Positions 22,217 through 30,458 of a DNA stretch of 43,006 bases are shown piece after piece. Under the pieces are notes generated by a model. It saw only the letters and a program-made list of their open reading frames with translations, had not been told where the DNA came from and searched no databases. The translations under genes were made by a program, and so were the position numbers. Within the stretch, counting starts at the first letter, position 1. Each line of letters begins with the position of its first letter. Where the stretch lies: NCBI GenBank assembly GCA_012514235.1, contig JAAZAR010000079.1:1-43006 (forward strand), written 5' to 3'. Source of the DNA: Actinomycetota bacterium. Its GTDB lineage: Bacteria; Actinomycetota; Thermoleophilia; UBA2241.

Positions 22217-24592
22217 ATGCGAAGGATCCTGCTGGGAGCGGTGCTTGCCGCGCTGCTGATGCTCCTGGCGGCGGCGCCGGCCGGTGCCGCGCCGCCCAAC
22301 GAGGTCCTCATCGCCAGGAACCTCAAGCGGGCGGGGATCCTGCCGAGCTACGCGACGCCGGCCATGGCCCGGGGCGCCGTCATGGCGCTCGCCCCTCGGG
22401 CGCCGGAGTACGACCTCAAACCTCCCGCCGGAGCCGCCTCCCAGAACGAGGCGCTCAGGCGGTTCCTGCGCGCCCGCGTGGTCACCGGCAGGGGCGCGAG
22501 CGCCTACGCCAGCAACGCGCTGGTGCTCCTCGTCGAGTTCGGCACGGACCCGTGGCCGGCAGGGCACGACTCCACGGGTCACTCCATGGACGGCCCTGTG
22601 CACGGAGCCGTCGAGCCGCCAGCCCCGGATGACAACGCCACGTTCTGGCCGGGCGACTTCAGCCCCGCGCACTACCAGCAGATGCTGTTCGGCACCTCGT
22701 ACCCCATCTACGGGGCGCGGATGGAGGAAGCCGGCGGCCGGCAGGCAGTGAGGAACCCGGCCGGCCGCAACGGGCTCCCCTACGACACGTGGCTGCGCGG
22801 CACCAGCAGCGACACGATGCGCAGCTACTACCTCGAGATGTCGCACGGGACCTACACGGTGCAGGGCGACGTGTCGGACTGGGTCCGGCTCGACCTCCCC
22901 GAGTCCTGGTACGGCGCCGACAGCGTCCCGGACGAATCCGTCGACGATCTCAACGGCCCCGTGTGGCACGTCGCGCGCGATGCGATCGTCAAGTTCGCGC
23001 AGGAGAACCCCGACTGGGACTGGGAGCGCTACGACCGCGAGAACCCGTGGGGCATCACCGGCGAGGACTTCTACCAGCCTGACGGCTACCTCGACCATCT
23101 CATCATCATCCACGCCGGCACCGACCAGGCGGCAGGCGGGGGCGCCCAGGGGACCGACGCGATCTGGGCGCACTCCTGGAGTATCTACGAGGAGCTCAGC
23201 GGCGGTCCCGGCGACGGCCCGGGCATCATGATCCCGGGCACCGAGGGCCTGGGTCCGCAGGGCATCGGCATCTGGGCCTACAACTACACGATCAACCCCG
23301 AGGACGGCGATGTGGGCGTGTTCTGCCACGAGTTCGGTCACGACCTCGGCCTCTCCGACCAGTACGACTACTCCAGCGTCACCGGCGACGCCACGAGCGG
23401 CTTCTGGACGCTCATGGCGAGCGGCTCGTGGCTCGGCCGCACCTGGGGCCTCGGCAGCAAGCCGGCGCCGATGAACGCCGACGACAAGGCGCTCCTCGGC
23501 TTCGTCAGGCCCAAGGTCGTCAAGCGCGGCCGCATCGCCACCGTCAAGCTCGAAGCGGCTGCCAGGGGAGACGCGCGCACCACCGCCCTCAAGATCCCGT
23601 TGCCCAAGGCGACACACGTCGTCCCGCTCAGCGGCAAGGACGGCGCCACCGAGTGGTACTCCACCATGGGCGACGACATGGACGTCGTGCTCGACCTGAA
23701 GGAGCCGGTGGAGGTCGGGCCGGCGACCGACCTCCGCTTCCGCACCTGGTACGACATCGAGGAGGGCTACGACTTCGGCTGGGTCCTGGCGTCCGACGAC
23801 GGCGGCGCCACGTGGGACACGCTGGCCGAGTACTCGGGCACCGACACGACCCACTGGCGCGACGTCGTCACCATCGATCTCTCCGCCTACCGGGGCAAGC
23901 GGATCCTCGTGCGCTTCGAGTACTTCACCGACGGCGGCGTCGCCCAGAAGGGCTGGGAAGTCACCGACATCGCGATCGGAGGCACCGTGCTCCCGGCCTC
24001 GGCCTTCGCCGCCGACGGCTGGATCCGGGTGGACGGCCAGTGGAAGCGCAAGACGACCCGGTACTACGTCGCCGAATACCGCACGTATCACGGCTTCGAC
24101 GCCAGCCTCAAGAACTGCTACCAGTGGAACCCCGACTTCAGCAGCTGGGTCGACTGGTTCTCGTACGGCCGCGGCCTGCACCTCATCTACCGAGACACGT
24201 TCTGGTCGGACAACGACGTCGTCCGCCATGTCGGCAAGGGCGGCTGGATGGTCGTCGACGCGCATCCCAAGCCGGATGCGGTGACGTACACGGACGGCAG
24301 GCGCCAGTACGTGGGGTACTGGCGGCCGCGCATCCAGGTGCGCGATGCGGCATTCAGCCGCAAGCGGACCGAAGCACAGCGCGTCTACTTCGTCGACTAC
24401 GACCGGGGGTCGGAGGTCGGCGAGAAGAGAGCGCCTGGCAAGGCGCGTCGAGCCACGTTCGACGATGCCAGGACGTGGTGGTACGCGCAGGCTCCCGAGG
24501 CCGGCGTCAAGATCCCCCGGCTCGGCGTGCGCATCAAGGTCAAGGCGATGAACTCCGCCCGCCTCACGGTCTGGGTCGACAACAAGAAGTGA
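22217..24592 (+). CDS. Secreted M6-family metalloprotease (immune inhibitor A-like)
   Basis: A 791-residue secreted protein. Residues 1-27 form a signal peptide ending AGA/APP. The M6 peptidase domain carries the zinc motif H371-E372-F-G-H375-DLGLSDQYD, the typical HExxHxxGLxDxYD pattern with Glu as general base. It is followed by the MAxGSW Met-turn-like segment. The C-terminal third (from about residue 480) is rich in beta strands and holds a W-Y-D-I-E-x-GYDFGWV stretch like the carbohydrate- or VEG-type domains of InhA proteases. GGAGGGAG precedes ATG 22217. It degrades extracellular protein, supplying the amino acids that the ior pathway could use; that link is inference. Confidence 0.92.
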   Translation: MRRILLGAVLAALLMLLAAAPAGAAPPNEVLIARNLKRAGILPSYATPAMARGAVMALAPRAPEYDLKPPAGAASQNEALRRFLRARVVTGRGASAYASNALVLLVEFGTDPWPAGHDSTGHSMDGPVHGAVEPPAPDDNATFWPGDFSPAHYQQMLFGTSYPIYGARMEEAGGRQAVRNPAGRNGLPYDTWLRGTSSDTMRSYYLEMSHGTYTVQGDVSDWVRLDLPESWYGADSVPDESVDDLNGPVWHVARDAIVKFAQENPDWDWERYDRENPWGITGEDFYQPDGYLDHLIIIHAGTDQAAGGGAQGTDAIWAHSWSIYEELSGGPGDGPGIMIPGTEGLGPQGIGIWAYNYTINPEDGDVGVFCHEFGHDLGLSDQYDYSSVTGDATSGFWTLMASGSWLGRTWGLGSKPAPMNADDKALLGFVRPKVVKRGRIATVKLEAAARGDARTTALKIPLPKATHVVPLSGKDGATEWYSTMGDDMDVVLDLKEPVEVGPATDLRFRTWYDIEEGYDFGWVLASDDGGATWDTLAEYSGTDTTHWRDVVTIDLSAYRGKRILVRFEYFTDGGVAQKGWEVTDIAIGGTVLPASAFAADGWIRVDGQWKRKTTRYYVAEYRTYHGFDASLKNCYQWNPDFSSWVDWFSYGRGLHLIYRDTFWSDNDVVRHVGKGGWMVVDAHPKPDAVTYTDGRRQYVGYWRPRIQVRDAAFSRKRTEAQRVYFVDYDRGSEVGEKRAPGKARRATFDDARTWWYAQAPEAGVKIPRLGVRIKVKAMNSARLTVWVDNKK

Positions 24593-24633
24593 GCGCTCGC
24601 CCGGCACGGGGCGAGCGGACTGAGGAGCAGCGC

Positions 24634-25608
24634 ATGCGCGTCCTGGTCACCGGCGGCGCCGGCTACATCGGCAGCGTCATCGCCGCCCGACTCGCCGGGC
24701 GCGGTCACGACGTGGTCGTCTACGACGACCTCTCGCGCGGGCACGCCGCGGCCGTCCCGCCCGGCGTGCCCCTGGTCCGCGGCGACATCAGGGACGAGGC
24801 CGCCCTGCGCGCGGCGCTGCTCGACGGCGGCTGCGAGGCCGTCGTCCACATGGCCGCGCTCGCCGAGGTGGCCGAGTCCGTCGCCGACCCGGAGCGCTAC
24901 CGCAGCGTCAATGTCGAGGGCACGGCGCAGGTGATCCGCGCCGCCGTCGCCGCCGGCGCCGGCCGCCTCGTCTTCAGCTCCACCGCCGCCGTGTACGGGG
25001 CACCCGAACGGACGCCGATCGACGAGGACGACCCGCCGGCGCCGGCCAACCCGTACGGCGAGACCAAGCTCGCCGGTGAGCGCCTCCTGCAGGAGGCGCG
25101 CTCGCGCGGCGAGCTGGCCGCCACGGCTCTCCGCTACTTCAACGCCTGCGGCGCCGACGGCCCCCGCGGCGAGGACCACGACCCCGAGTCCCACCTCATC
25201 CCGCTGGCCTTGCGCGCCGCCCGCGACGGCACGCCCATCAAGGTGTTCGGCCACGACTACCCGACGCCGGACGGCACCTGCGTGCGCGACTACGTGCACG
25301 TGGCGGACCTCGCCGACGCGCACATCGCCGCGCTCGAGGCGCTCCCCGGAGTGCAAGGCTCGTTCAACCTGGGCACCGGCGCCGGCGACTCCGTGCAGGC
25401 CGTGCTGGACACGGTCGAATCGGTCACTGGGTCGGCGCTCGTGCGCGAAACCGCCGCGCGGCGCGCCGGAGACCCGCCGGTCCTCGTGGCGGGCAACCGG
25501 CGGGCGGCGGAGCGGCTCGGGTGGCGTCCCCGGCGCAGCCTCAGAGACGCCGTGGCCGATGCCTGGGCATGGATGTCGGCCCACCCGAACGGGTACGAGG
25601 GCGGCTGA
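24634..25608 (+). CDS. galE: UDP-glucose 4-epimerase family enzyme
   Basis: A 324-residue extended short-chain dehydrogenase. The NAD-binding TGGAGYIGS motif is at residues 6-14, the catalytic Ser in FSSTAAVYG near 116 and the Y141-GET-K145 pair follow; ALRYFNACGADGPRGEDHDPESHLIP and VRDYVHVADLADAH match GalE closely. It interconverts UDP-glucose and UDP-galactose for glycan synthesis; relatives acting on UDP-GlcNAc cannot be excluded. GAGGAG lies six bases before the ATG. It follows the protease gene by 41 bases and may share its mRNA. Confidence 0.92.
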   Translation: MRVLVTGGAGYIGSVIAARLAGRGHDVVVYDDLSRGHAAAVPPGVPLVRGDIRDEAALRAALLDGGCEAVVHMAALAEVAESVADPERYRSVNVEGTAQVIRAAVAAGAGRLVFSSTAAVYGAPERTPIDEDDPPAPANPYGETKLAGERLLQEARSRGELAATALRYFNACGADGPRGEDHDPESHLIPLALRAARDGTPIKVFGHDYPTPDGTCVRDYVHVADLADAHIAALEALPGVQGSFNLGTGAGDSVQAVLDTVESVTGSALVRETAARRAGDPPVLVAGNRRAAERLGWRPRRSLRDAVADAWAWMSAHPNGYEGG

Positions 25609-25650
25609 GACCGCGCCGGCCGCGCTGCGGCAGAGGGCGATGCGGCAGCG

Positions 25651-26073
25651 TCAGACGGAAGTCGCCTGGTGCGGCGCCAGCGACTCCAAGGTGACGGACC
25701 CGAGCACGTCCATGAGCTGCTCCTGCGCCCGGACCCAGGCCACATGGACGGTGCACGAGGCGCTGCGCCCGCAGTCCTCCGGACTGAGGACGCACTGGTT
25801 GACGGAGATGGGGCCGTCGATCGCCTCGATCACCTGTTGCATCGTGATCTCGGTCGCCGGGCGCGCGAGGGCGAACCCGCCGTGCGCGCCTCGCTGCGAC
25901 ACCGCTAGGCCCGAGCGGACGAGGCTCTGGAGGATCTTCGCAAGGAAGCTTTCAGGGATGTCCTGCGCCTCGCCGATCTCGTGGAGCGACGCCACGTGCC
26001 CCTCCGGGTAGTGCGCCAGGTAGGTCATCGCCCGGATCGCATACTCGGCGCCGCGTGTGAGTTGCAGTCCCAT
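25651..26073 (-). CDS. Rrf2-family Fe-S transcriptional regulator
   Basis: A 140-residue winged-helix protein of the IscR/NsrR/RsrR group. The DNA-binding part begins TRGAEYAIRAMTYLA and includes IPESFLAKILQSLVRSGLAVSQRGAHGGF with the typical RGxxGG wing. Three cysteines, C94-x6-C101-x5-C107, fit a [2Fe-2S] or [4Fe-4S] site, so the protein senses Fe-S status, NO or redox state. ATG 26073 is supported by GAGGAG seven bases upstream; an upstream ATG would add a non-homologous stretch that crosses the operator. A perfect palindrome at 26091-26110 in its own leader suggests autoregulation. Confidence 0.9.
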   Translation of the reverse strand: MGLQLTRGAEYAIRAMTYLAHYPEGHVASLHEIGEAQDIPESFLAKILQSLVRSGLAVSQRGAHGGFALARPATEITMQQVIEAIDGPISVNQCVLSPEDCGRSASCTVHVAWVRAQEQLMDVLGSVTLESLAPHQATSV

Positions 26074-26090
26074 CGTCCCTCTCCTCGTGG

Positions 26091-26110
26091 AGACCGGACA
26101 ATTCCGGTCT
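26091..26110. promoter_or_regulatory. Perfect 20-bp palindrome, candidate Rrf2 operator
   Basis: AGACCGGA-CAAT-TCCGGTCT has perfect 8-base arms. It starts at the predicted transcription start of the rrf2 gene and ends 17 bases before the start codon, a position where bound protein would block transcription. Confidence 0.55.
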
Positions 26111-26117
26111 TGCTTGA

Positions 26118-26147
26118 ACTGTATCGTCGGCCGCCACTCCGGGTCAA
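26118..26147 (-). promoter_or_regulatory. rrf2 promoter (TTGACC-18-TACAGT)
   Basis: On the minus strand TTGACC (26147-26142) and TACAGT (26123-26118) are 18 bases apart. The start would fall near 26111, directly before the palindrome. One of few promoters here with a recognisable -35 box. Confidence 0.55.
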
Positions 26148-26191
26148 CCGTGACGCGGCCCATATTAAGCACGAGTTAAGGTTTGGCGAAG

Positions 26192-26237
26192 GGGAGCGGG
26201 CTCCCACGGATAGTGCCGGTTTGCGGGCAAAAGCCGG
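26192..26237 (+). promoter_or_regulatory. Two hairpins in the leader of the TPR gene
   Basis: GGGAGC-GG-GCTCCC (26192-26205) and CCGGTTTGC-GG-GCAAA-AG-CCGG (26216-26237) can each fold in RNA. They lie 70-115 bases before GTG 26307. TAAGGT at 26177-26182 could be a -10 box giving an RNA that includes both. I do not recognise a known riboswitch. TATCCT at 26262-26267 is an alternative promoter that would leave them out. Confidence 0.35.
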
Positions 26238-26306
26238 GTCGCGGCTCGTGAAGGCGGGTGCTATCCTGCTTGAGTCCCCAGCGCGACTCCATCCGGAAGG
26301 ACGAGA

Positions 26307-26948
26307 GTGAGACGATCCCTGGCTCTCATAGCGGTCGGCGCCGCCGTGGCAGTTGCCGCAGTCATCGTGGTCGCCGGCGTCACGTCGGACGGCGAAGCCG
26401 CCGGGGGTGAGGCGCGGAACGATGTCTCCGCCACGGCGCTGCCCTCAGGCCACCCCTCCATCTCCGCCGACGAGCCGGAAGACGTCGGGGACGGCGCACA
26501 GGTCGCGGAGACCGAGTCTACGGTGGAACGGCTGGAGGCGCGCCGCGACGAGCAGCCCGGCGACGTCCGGGTGCTGCTCGACCTCGGCGAGGCGTACTTC
26601 ATGGCGGAGCGCCTGGACGAGGCCGAACAGGCCTATTCGCAGGCGCTCGAGACCGAGCCGGGCAGTACCGCGGCGCGCGTCGGCCTCGCGATGGTGTGGC
26701 ACGCGCAGGGCAAGTCCGGGCGCGCGGAGGAGGCGTTGCGCGCCGTCCTCGAGGAGCACCCGGACGACCAGGACGCGCACTACTCGCTCGCCATCGTCCT
26801 GTTCTCGAACGGCGAGATCGATGCGGCCAAGGAGGAGTGGCAGACGGCTGCCGCCATCGATCCGAAGACCGTCACCGGCCGGCGCTCCCAGAGTTTCGTC
26901 GACCTGCTCGACGACGGCGAGTCGAGCTCGCCGCACTCCAGCGACTGA
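26307..26948 (+). CDS. Membrane-anchored TPR protein
   Basis: A 213-residue protein. One N-terminal helix (residues 5-25) anchors it, with the rest outside or in the periplasm-like space. A Ser/Asp/Glu-rich linker (30-75) leads to three TPR units at about 88-121, 122-155 and 156-190, each with the W/L-G-x-AY/H and A-x-x-x-P pattern. The arrangement is like the C-terminal TPR part of cytochrome c maturation protein CcmH/NrfG, but no CcmH motif is present. It is probably a scaffold for protein assembly. The GTG is preceded by GGAAGGA at a good distance. It is divergent from the Rrf2 gene and may be under its control. Confidence 0.78.
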   Translation: MRRSLALIAVGAAVAVAAVIVVAGVTSDGEAAGGEARNDVSATALPSGHPSISADEPEDVGDGAQVAETESTVERLEARRDEQPGDVRVLLDLGEAYFMAERLDEAEQAYSQALETEPGSTAARVGLAMVWHAQGKSGRAEEALRAVLEEHPDDQDAHYSLAIVLFSNGEIDAAKEEWQTAAAIDPKTVTGRRSQSFVDLLDDGESSSPHSSD

Positions 26949-26966
26949 CCCGGCTGCCGCGCCTCG

Positions 26967-27521
26967 TCACTCCACGCGGGCGCCGAGGACGTCGCGCACG
27001 TGGGCCAGCGCGAAGCGGTTGAACTCCTCGGCCTCGTGCCCCGGCGCATCGTAGGTCTCCACGAGGTCCTTGCGAACGACCACGTCGTACCCTCGCACGC
27101 GCAGGTCGTACACGGTGTGCAGCACACAGATGTCCGTGCACACGCCCGCGACCTCGATCACGTCCGGCCCGATCTTCTCGAGGATCTCCTCGAGGTCCGT
27201 GCCGCGGAAGCCCGAGAACGTGTGCTTGCGGACCACCGTGCCCCGGTCGGCGAACTCCTTGAGCTCCGGGATGACCTCGTCCTCCCCGGAGCCCTCCACA
27301 CAGTGAGGCGGGAACATCCTGAACTCGGGATCGTCCGGCGTGTGCGTGTCGACCAGGAAGATGATGTGGGCACCCTGCTCCTCCGCCTCCGCAAGGTGCT
27401 CGCGCAGGCGGGGGACCATGGGGTCGTACCGGGGACTGTACAGGTTGCCGCTCCTGCAGAAGCAGACCAGCATGTCGATGACGATGACGACCTTGGGTAC
27501 CTGTTGTGCTGAAGCGTCCAT
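26967..27521 (-). CDS. Isochorismatase-family hydrolase, nicotinamidase-like
   Basis: A 184-residue cysteine hydrolase. The catalytic triad is visible as D16 (VIVIDMLVCF), K99 (VVRKHTF) and C132 (AGVCTDICV), and D58-x-H60 with H73 resemble the metal site of nicotinamidase PncA. The predicted reaction is nicotinamide to nicotinate plus ammonia. The next gene upstream on the same strand, 26 bases away, is a nicotinate phosphoribosyltransferase, which uses that product; the pairing makes the NAD-salvage role likely. Start ATG 27521 lacks a clear Shine-Dalgarno sequence. Confidence 0.85.
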   Translation of the reverse strand: MDASAQQVPKVVIVIDMLVCFCRSGNLYSPRYDPMVPRLREHLAEAEEQGAHIIFLVDTHTPDDPEFRMFPPHCVEGSGEDEVIPELKEFADRGTVVRKHTFSGFRGTDLEEILEKIGPDVIEVAGVCTDICVLHTVYDLRVRGYDVVVRKDLVETYDAPGHEAEEFNRFALAHVRDVLGARVE

Positions 27522-27547
27522 AGCTGTGCGATACCCGGACCTTCAGC

Positions 27548-28645
27548 CTACGTCACGCGCTCGAGGCGGGGATTGGGGCGATACTGCCGGCCGACCTTGG
27601 CGCACGGCCGGCCCTCGAGCAGCACGACGTCGGCAGTGAAGTCGGTGTTGCCGCGCAGCAGGCTGCTGCCCACGCCGTACGCGTCGGCGGGCACACCGGC
27701 CGCCTCGAAGCTGCGGATGCGCTCCGCGTCGAACCCCCCGCTGACGACGATGTTGACGCGCTGGAAGCCCTCGTCGTCGAGCGCGCGGCGCACGGCGCGG
27801 ACGAGTTCCGGCGCCACTCCGTTCGGCCGGAACGTGCCCATCCGGTCCCACAGGGACCGGTCGACCAGCGTCTCGCTCGTGTCCAGCCGCACACCCCAGA
27901 GCCTCTCCCCCAGGGCGCGAGCGCAGGCCAGACTGGTGGCGACGCAGTCGTTGTCCCAGTCCACGAGCGCCGTGACGTTGGTCTCGGGGTAGTGGACGTC
28001 GGCGAACGCGGCGGCGGCGGCCACGGTGTCGCCCCCGTACGCCGCGATGAGCGCGTGCGGCACGGTGCCGATGCCCTTGCCGCCCCACCACGACGCCTGG
28101 GCGTCGGTGCTCACGCCGATCGCGCCGGCGACGTGGGCGGCGTAACCGTCGCCGGTCTGCACCCGGTAGTGGTCGAAGCGCGCGGGGAAGAAGAGGATCG
28201 GCTTGCCCCGCGCGGCCTCCACGACGCGGCGCACGTTGGTGCTGATGAGCGTGCGCCGCGACAGCACGCCCAGGTACACCGTCTCGAGATGGGCGAAGAG
28301 CCCGTAGTCGCCCTCGATGGTCAGGACGGTCTCCCACGCGGAGAGCTGGTCGCCGTCGTGCAGGGCGTGGACCGTGAGCTGGTCCCAGCCGTCGACCCAC
28401 ACCCGCGAGCTGCCCTCCCCCTCGAAACGGCCCGAACACAGGCGCAGGATGGCGAGAGCCTCGTCCATGCCCCCGAGCACCGCCCCGTCGGTCTTCTGGA
28501 ACACCTGCATGGTCACGCGGGGGTGCCGGTCCTTGACTTCGAGGACGCGTTTGGCGCCGTTGAAGTAAGCGTCCGTGTAGTGGCCCTCCCGCAGGCGGTC
28601 AACGGGGAGGGCGAAGACCTCCGGGGCAAGGCGTGGACGCGTCAT
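27548..28645 (-). CDS. pncB: Nicotinate phosphoribosyltransferase
   Basis: A 365-residue protein of the NaPRTase family, which joins nicotinate with PRPP to form nicotinate mononucleotide with ATP use. Family features are the early YTDAYFNGAKRVLE segment, RRTLISTNVRRVVEAARGKPILFFPARFDHY, the phosphate-binding VSGGFDAERI and the GVGSSLLRGN loop near the C-terminus. It belongs to the short form found in many actinobacteria and archaea. The ATG has TACAAT exactly six bases upstream, so it is predicted to be leaderless. It forms an NAD-salvage operon with the nicotinamidase-like gene. Confidence 0.9.
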   Translation of the reverse strand: MTRPRLAPEVFALPVDRLREGHYTDAYFNGAKRVLEVKDRHPRVTMQVFQKTDGAVLGGMDEALAILRLCSGRFEGEGSSRVWVDGWDQLTVHALHDGDQLSAWETVLTIEGDYGLFAHLETVYLGVLSRRTLISTNVRRVVEAARGKPILFFPARFDHYRVQTGDGYAAHVAGAIGVSTDAQASWWGGKGIGTVPHALIAAYGGDTVAAAAAFADVHYPETNVTALVDWDNDCVATSLACARALGERLWGVRLDTSETLVDRSLWDRMGTFRPNGVAPELVRAVRRALDDEGFQRVNIVVSGGFDAERIRSFEAAGVPADAYGVGSSLLRGNTDFTADVVLLEGRPCAKVGRQYRPNPRLERVT

Positions 28646-28651
28646 GGGCGG

Positions 28652-28657
28652 ATTGTA
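28652..28657 (-). promoter_or_regulatory. -10 box (TACAAT) of pncB, leaderless type
   Basis: On the minus strand TACAAT ends six bases before ATG 28645. It is the best match to TATAAT among the leaderless boxes in the window; no -35 hexamer is visible. Confidence 0.6.
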
Positions 28658-28709
28658 CCCGAGGCGGGGCGGGCGGCGGCAGTGCCGGCGGAGGCGATGA
28701 GAGCGAGCG

Positions 28710-30458
28710 TCAAAGACCGAACCGGCCGGCGAGGACCTCGAGCGTCTTCGCCGGCGTCACCCGGAAGCGCAGCGTGTAGGTCCCGGACCGGCGCAGGTGC
28801 AGGTCCATGAACCGGTCCGGCCGCGGCTCCACCTCGCCCGGCCCCTCGAGCACCCAGTAGGGCGACGAGGTGACCTTGAGCCAGTACGTGCCCGGCCTCG
28901 TGACGCTGAAGATGAGCCGCTCGTGGCCGAAGAAGCCGATGTCGCCCCGCGCCTGGGTCCCGGCCGCGGAGACGGCAGGTCCAGCCGCGTCCGCATCGTC
29001 CGCCTGCGGCCGCTCCGGCACCAGGATGGGCTCGGCATCGAGCAGGCGGTAGATGCGCCACACCCCCGCCTGCTCGACGAACGTGAAGGCCGGAGAACTC
29101 TCCAGCAACCGTGACTCGCGGCGGCTCCACGGGTCCAGCGGACCCTCCGTCGGCGAGAAGATGTACTCCACCCCCATGCTCCGCAACCAGGTCACGTACT
29201 CGTCTGCGTTGTACGGCGAATAGAAGAAGCCGTTGTGGATGGCGTCGGCCTGCCGGTACCAGCCGCGTGCGATCGGGTAGCCGGCCTCCGGGAAGTAGAG
29301 GGCCTCCCAGTGGCGACGCAGGGCGACCACGTGGAAGCGGTAGTCCGGGTCGTAGAGCTCGCGGGCAGCGGCCAGCGCCGGCGCGAAGTAAGCACGCGTG
29401 GTCTGCGGCCGCTCGACGGCGTTCAGGAAGTGGCTGGTCACGGTGGCAAGTTGCAGGACACCGAAGGCGACGATGGCGACCCAGGCAAGGTCGCCGTGCC
29501 GGAACGGCCTCCGCAGCCGCGTGCGGCGCAGCAGCAGGAGGAGCGGGAGCCCGAAGACCATGAAGAAGCGGCCGATGTTGTTGCCCAGCGGGCTGCCGGG
29601 AGTGACGAACGAGCCCACGCAGAGCGCCCCGTAGACGAGGAACAGCACGACGAACTGCCGGCGTGGGTGCGCTGCGTTCACGCCGGCCATGGCCAGTCCG
29701 ACGAGAGCGAAGCCCAGGAAGACCATGAGCTGCGACGTCTCGTTGAGGTACGAGCCGGGTTCGGAGAACGCGAGGCCGATAGCGAAGCGGAGGACGACGG
29801 CCGGCGAGAGCGCGGCGGCCCAGAGGACGTAGCGCCGCCGCGCCGCCGGCCGGACGATGAGGTCGGTGAGCACGAATGGCACGACCACCACCAGTCCCAT
29901 CGGGTTGGCGAAGATGCCCACCGCCACAGACAGCGCGGCCCAGAGCGGCCGGCCACGCGCCAGCAGCGCGAGACCGCCCAGCGTGAGCGCCAGCGCGAGG
30001 ACGAACGGGTCCTGGCCGTGAGCCAGGTAGAGCGCCATGACGAGCGCGAGTCCCCAGGCCGGCCACACGTCGTCGATCCTCCACATGTCGCGCTGGTAGA
30101 GATAGAACGACAGCGGGATCGTGCCGGCCGCCAGGATCACGATGAGGGCGCCGGAGACGTACTGGGCGAGCCAGTAGAAGACGAACCCGTAGGTGATCGC
30201 CCCGTAGCCGCCGCCGTACCAGTACGTGTCCCAGAAGACCGAGTCGCCGTCGCGCAGGAGCAGGACCTTGTACGCGTGGGCGGCGTCGTCCCATCCGGGG
30301 ACGCCGCCGAGCTGCATGAGCACCGTGACGACGGCGACGGCGGCCGTGGTCGCCAGCCAGAGGGCGACCAGCCCGCGCCGCGTGCGCAGCCAGGAGTCGG
30401 CCGCGACGAAGGTCAGGCCCCGAGGGCCGGGGCGGGACTCGGCGACCGGCGAGCTCAC
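28710..30458 (-). CDS. Multi-pass membrane protein, GT-C glycosyltransferase-like
   Basis: A 582-residue protein with one N-terminal helix, about nine to ten further membrane helices up to residue 370, and a large soluble C-terminal part (about 390-582). After helix 1 the loop GVPGWDDAAHAYKVLLL has the acidic pair expected in the first outer loop of GT-C enzymes, which take sugars from polyprenyl phosphates. The C-terminal domain ends in beta strands. I cannot assign a sugar or acceptor. The GTG start overlaps the stop of the CbiA-like gene by four bases, an odd pairing. A non-catalytic membrane protein remains possible. Confidence 0.65.
   Translation of the reverse strand: MSSPVAESRPGPRGLTFVAADSWLRTRRGLVALWLATTAAVAVVTVLMQLGGVPGWDDAAHAYKVLLLRDGDSVFWDTYWYGGGYGAITYGFVFYWLAQYVSGALIVILAAGTIPLSFYLYQRDMWRIDDVWPAWGLALVMALYLAHGQDPFVLALALTLGGLALLARGRPLWAALSVAVGIFANPMGLVVVVPFVLTDLIVRPAARRRYVLWAAALSPAVVLRFAIGLAFSEPGSYLNETSQLMVFLGFALVGLAMAGVNAAHPRRQFVVLFLVYGALCVGSFVTPGSPLGNNIGRFFMVFGLPLLLLLRRTRLRRPFRHGDLAWVAIVAFGVLQLATVTSHFLNAVERPQTTRAYFAPALAAARELYDPDYRFHVVALRRHWEALYFPEAGYPIARGWYRQADAIHNGFFYSPYNADEYVTWLRSMGVEYIFSPTEGPLDPWSRRESRLLESSPAFTFVEQAGVWRIYRLLDAEPILVPERPQADDADAAGPAVSAAGTQARGDIGFFGHERLIFSVTRPGTYWLKVTSSPYWVLEGPGEVEPRPDRFMDLHLRRSGTYTLRFRVTPAKTLEVLAGRFGL

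Noticed and set aside
25609..25650. Terminator hairpin between galE and rrf2
   Set aside because: CGCTGC/GCAGCG can pair but with a 16-base loop and no extension, too weak to call.
26205..26306. Possible c-di-GMP or c-di-AMP riboswitch before the TPR gene
   Set aside because: The hairpins do not contain the conserved GEMM or ydaO core segments that I know; only generic stem-loops can be supported.
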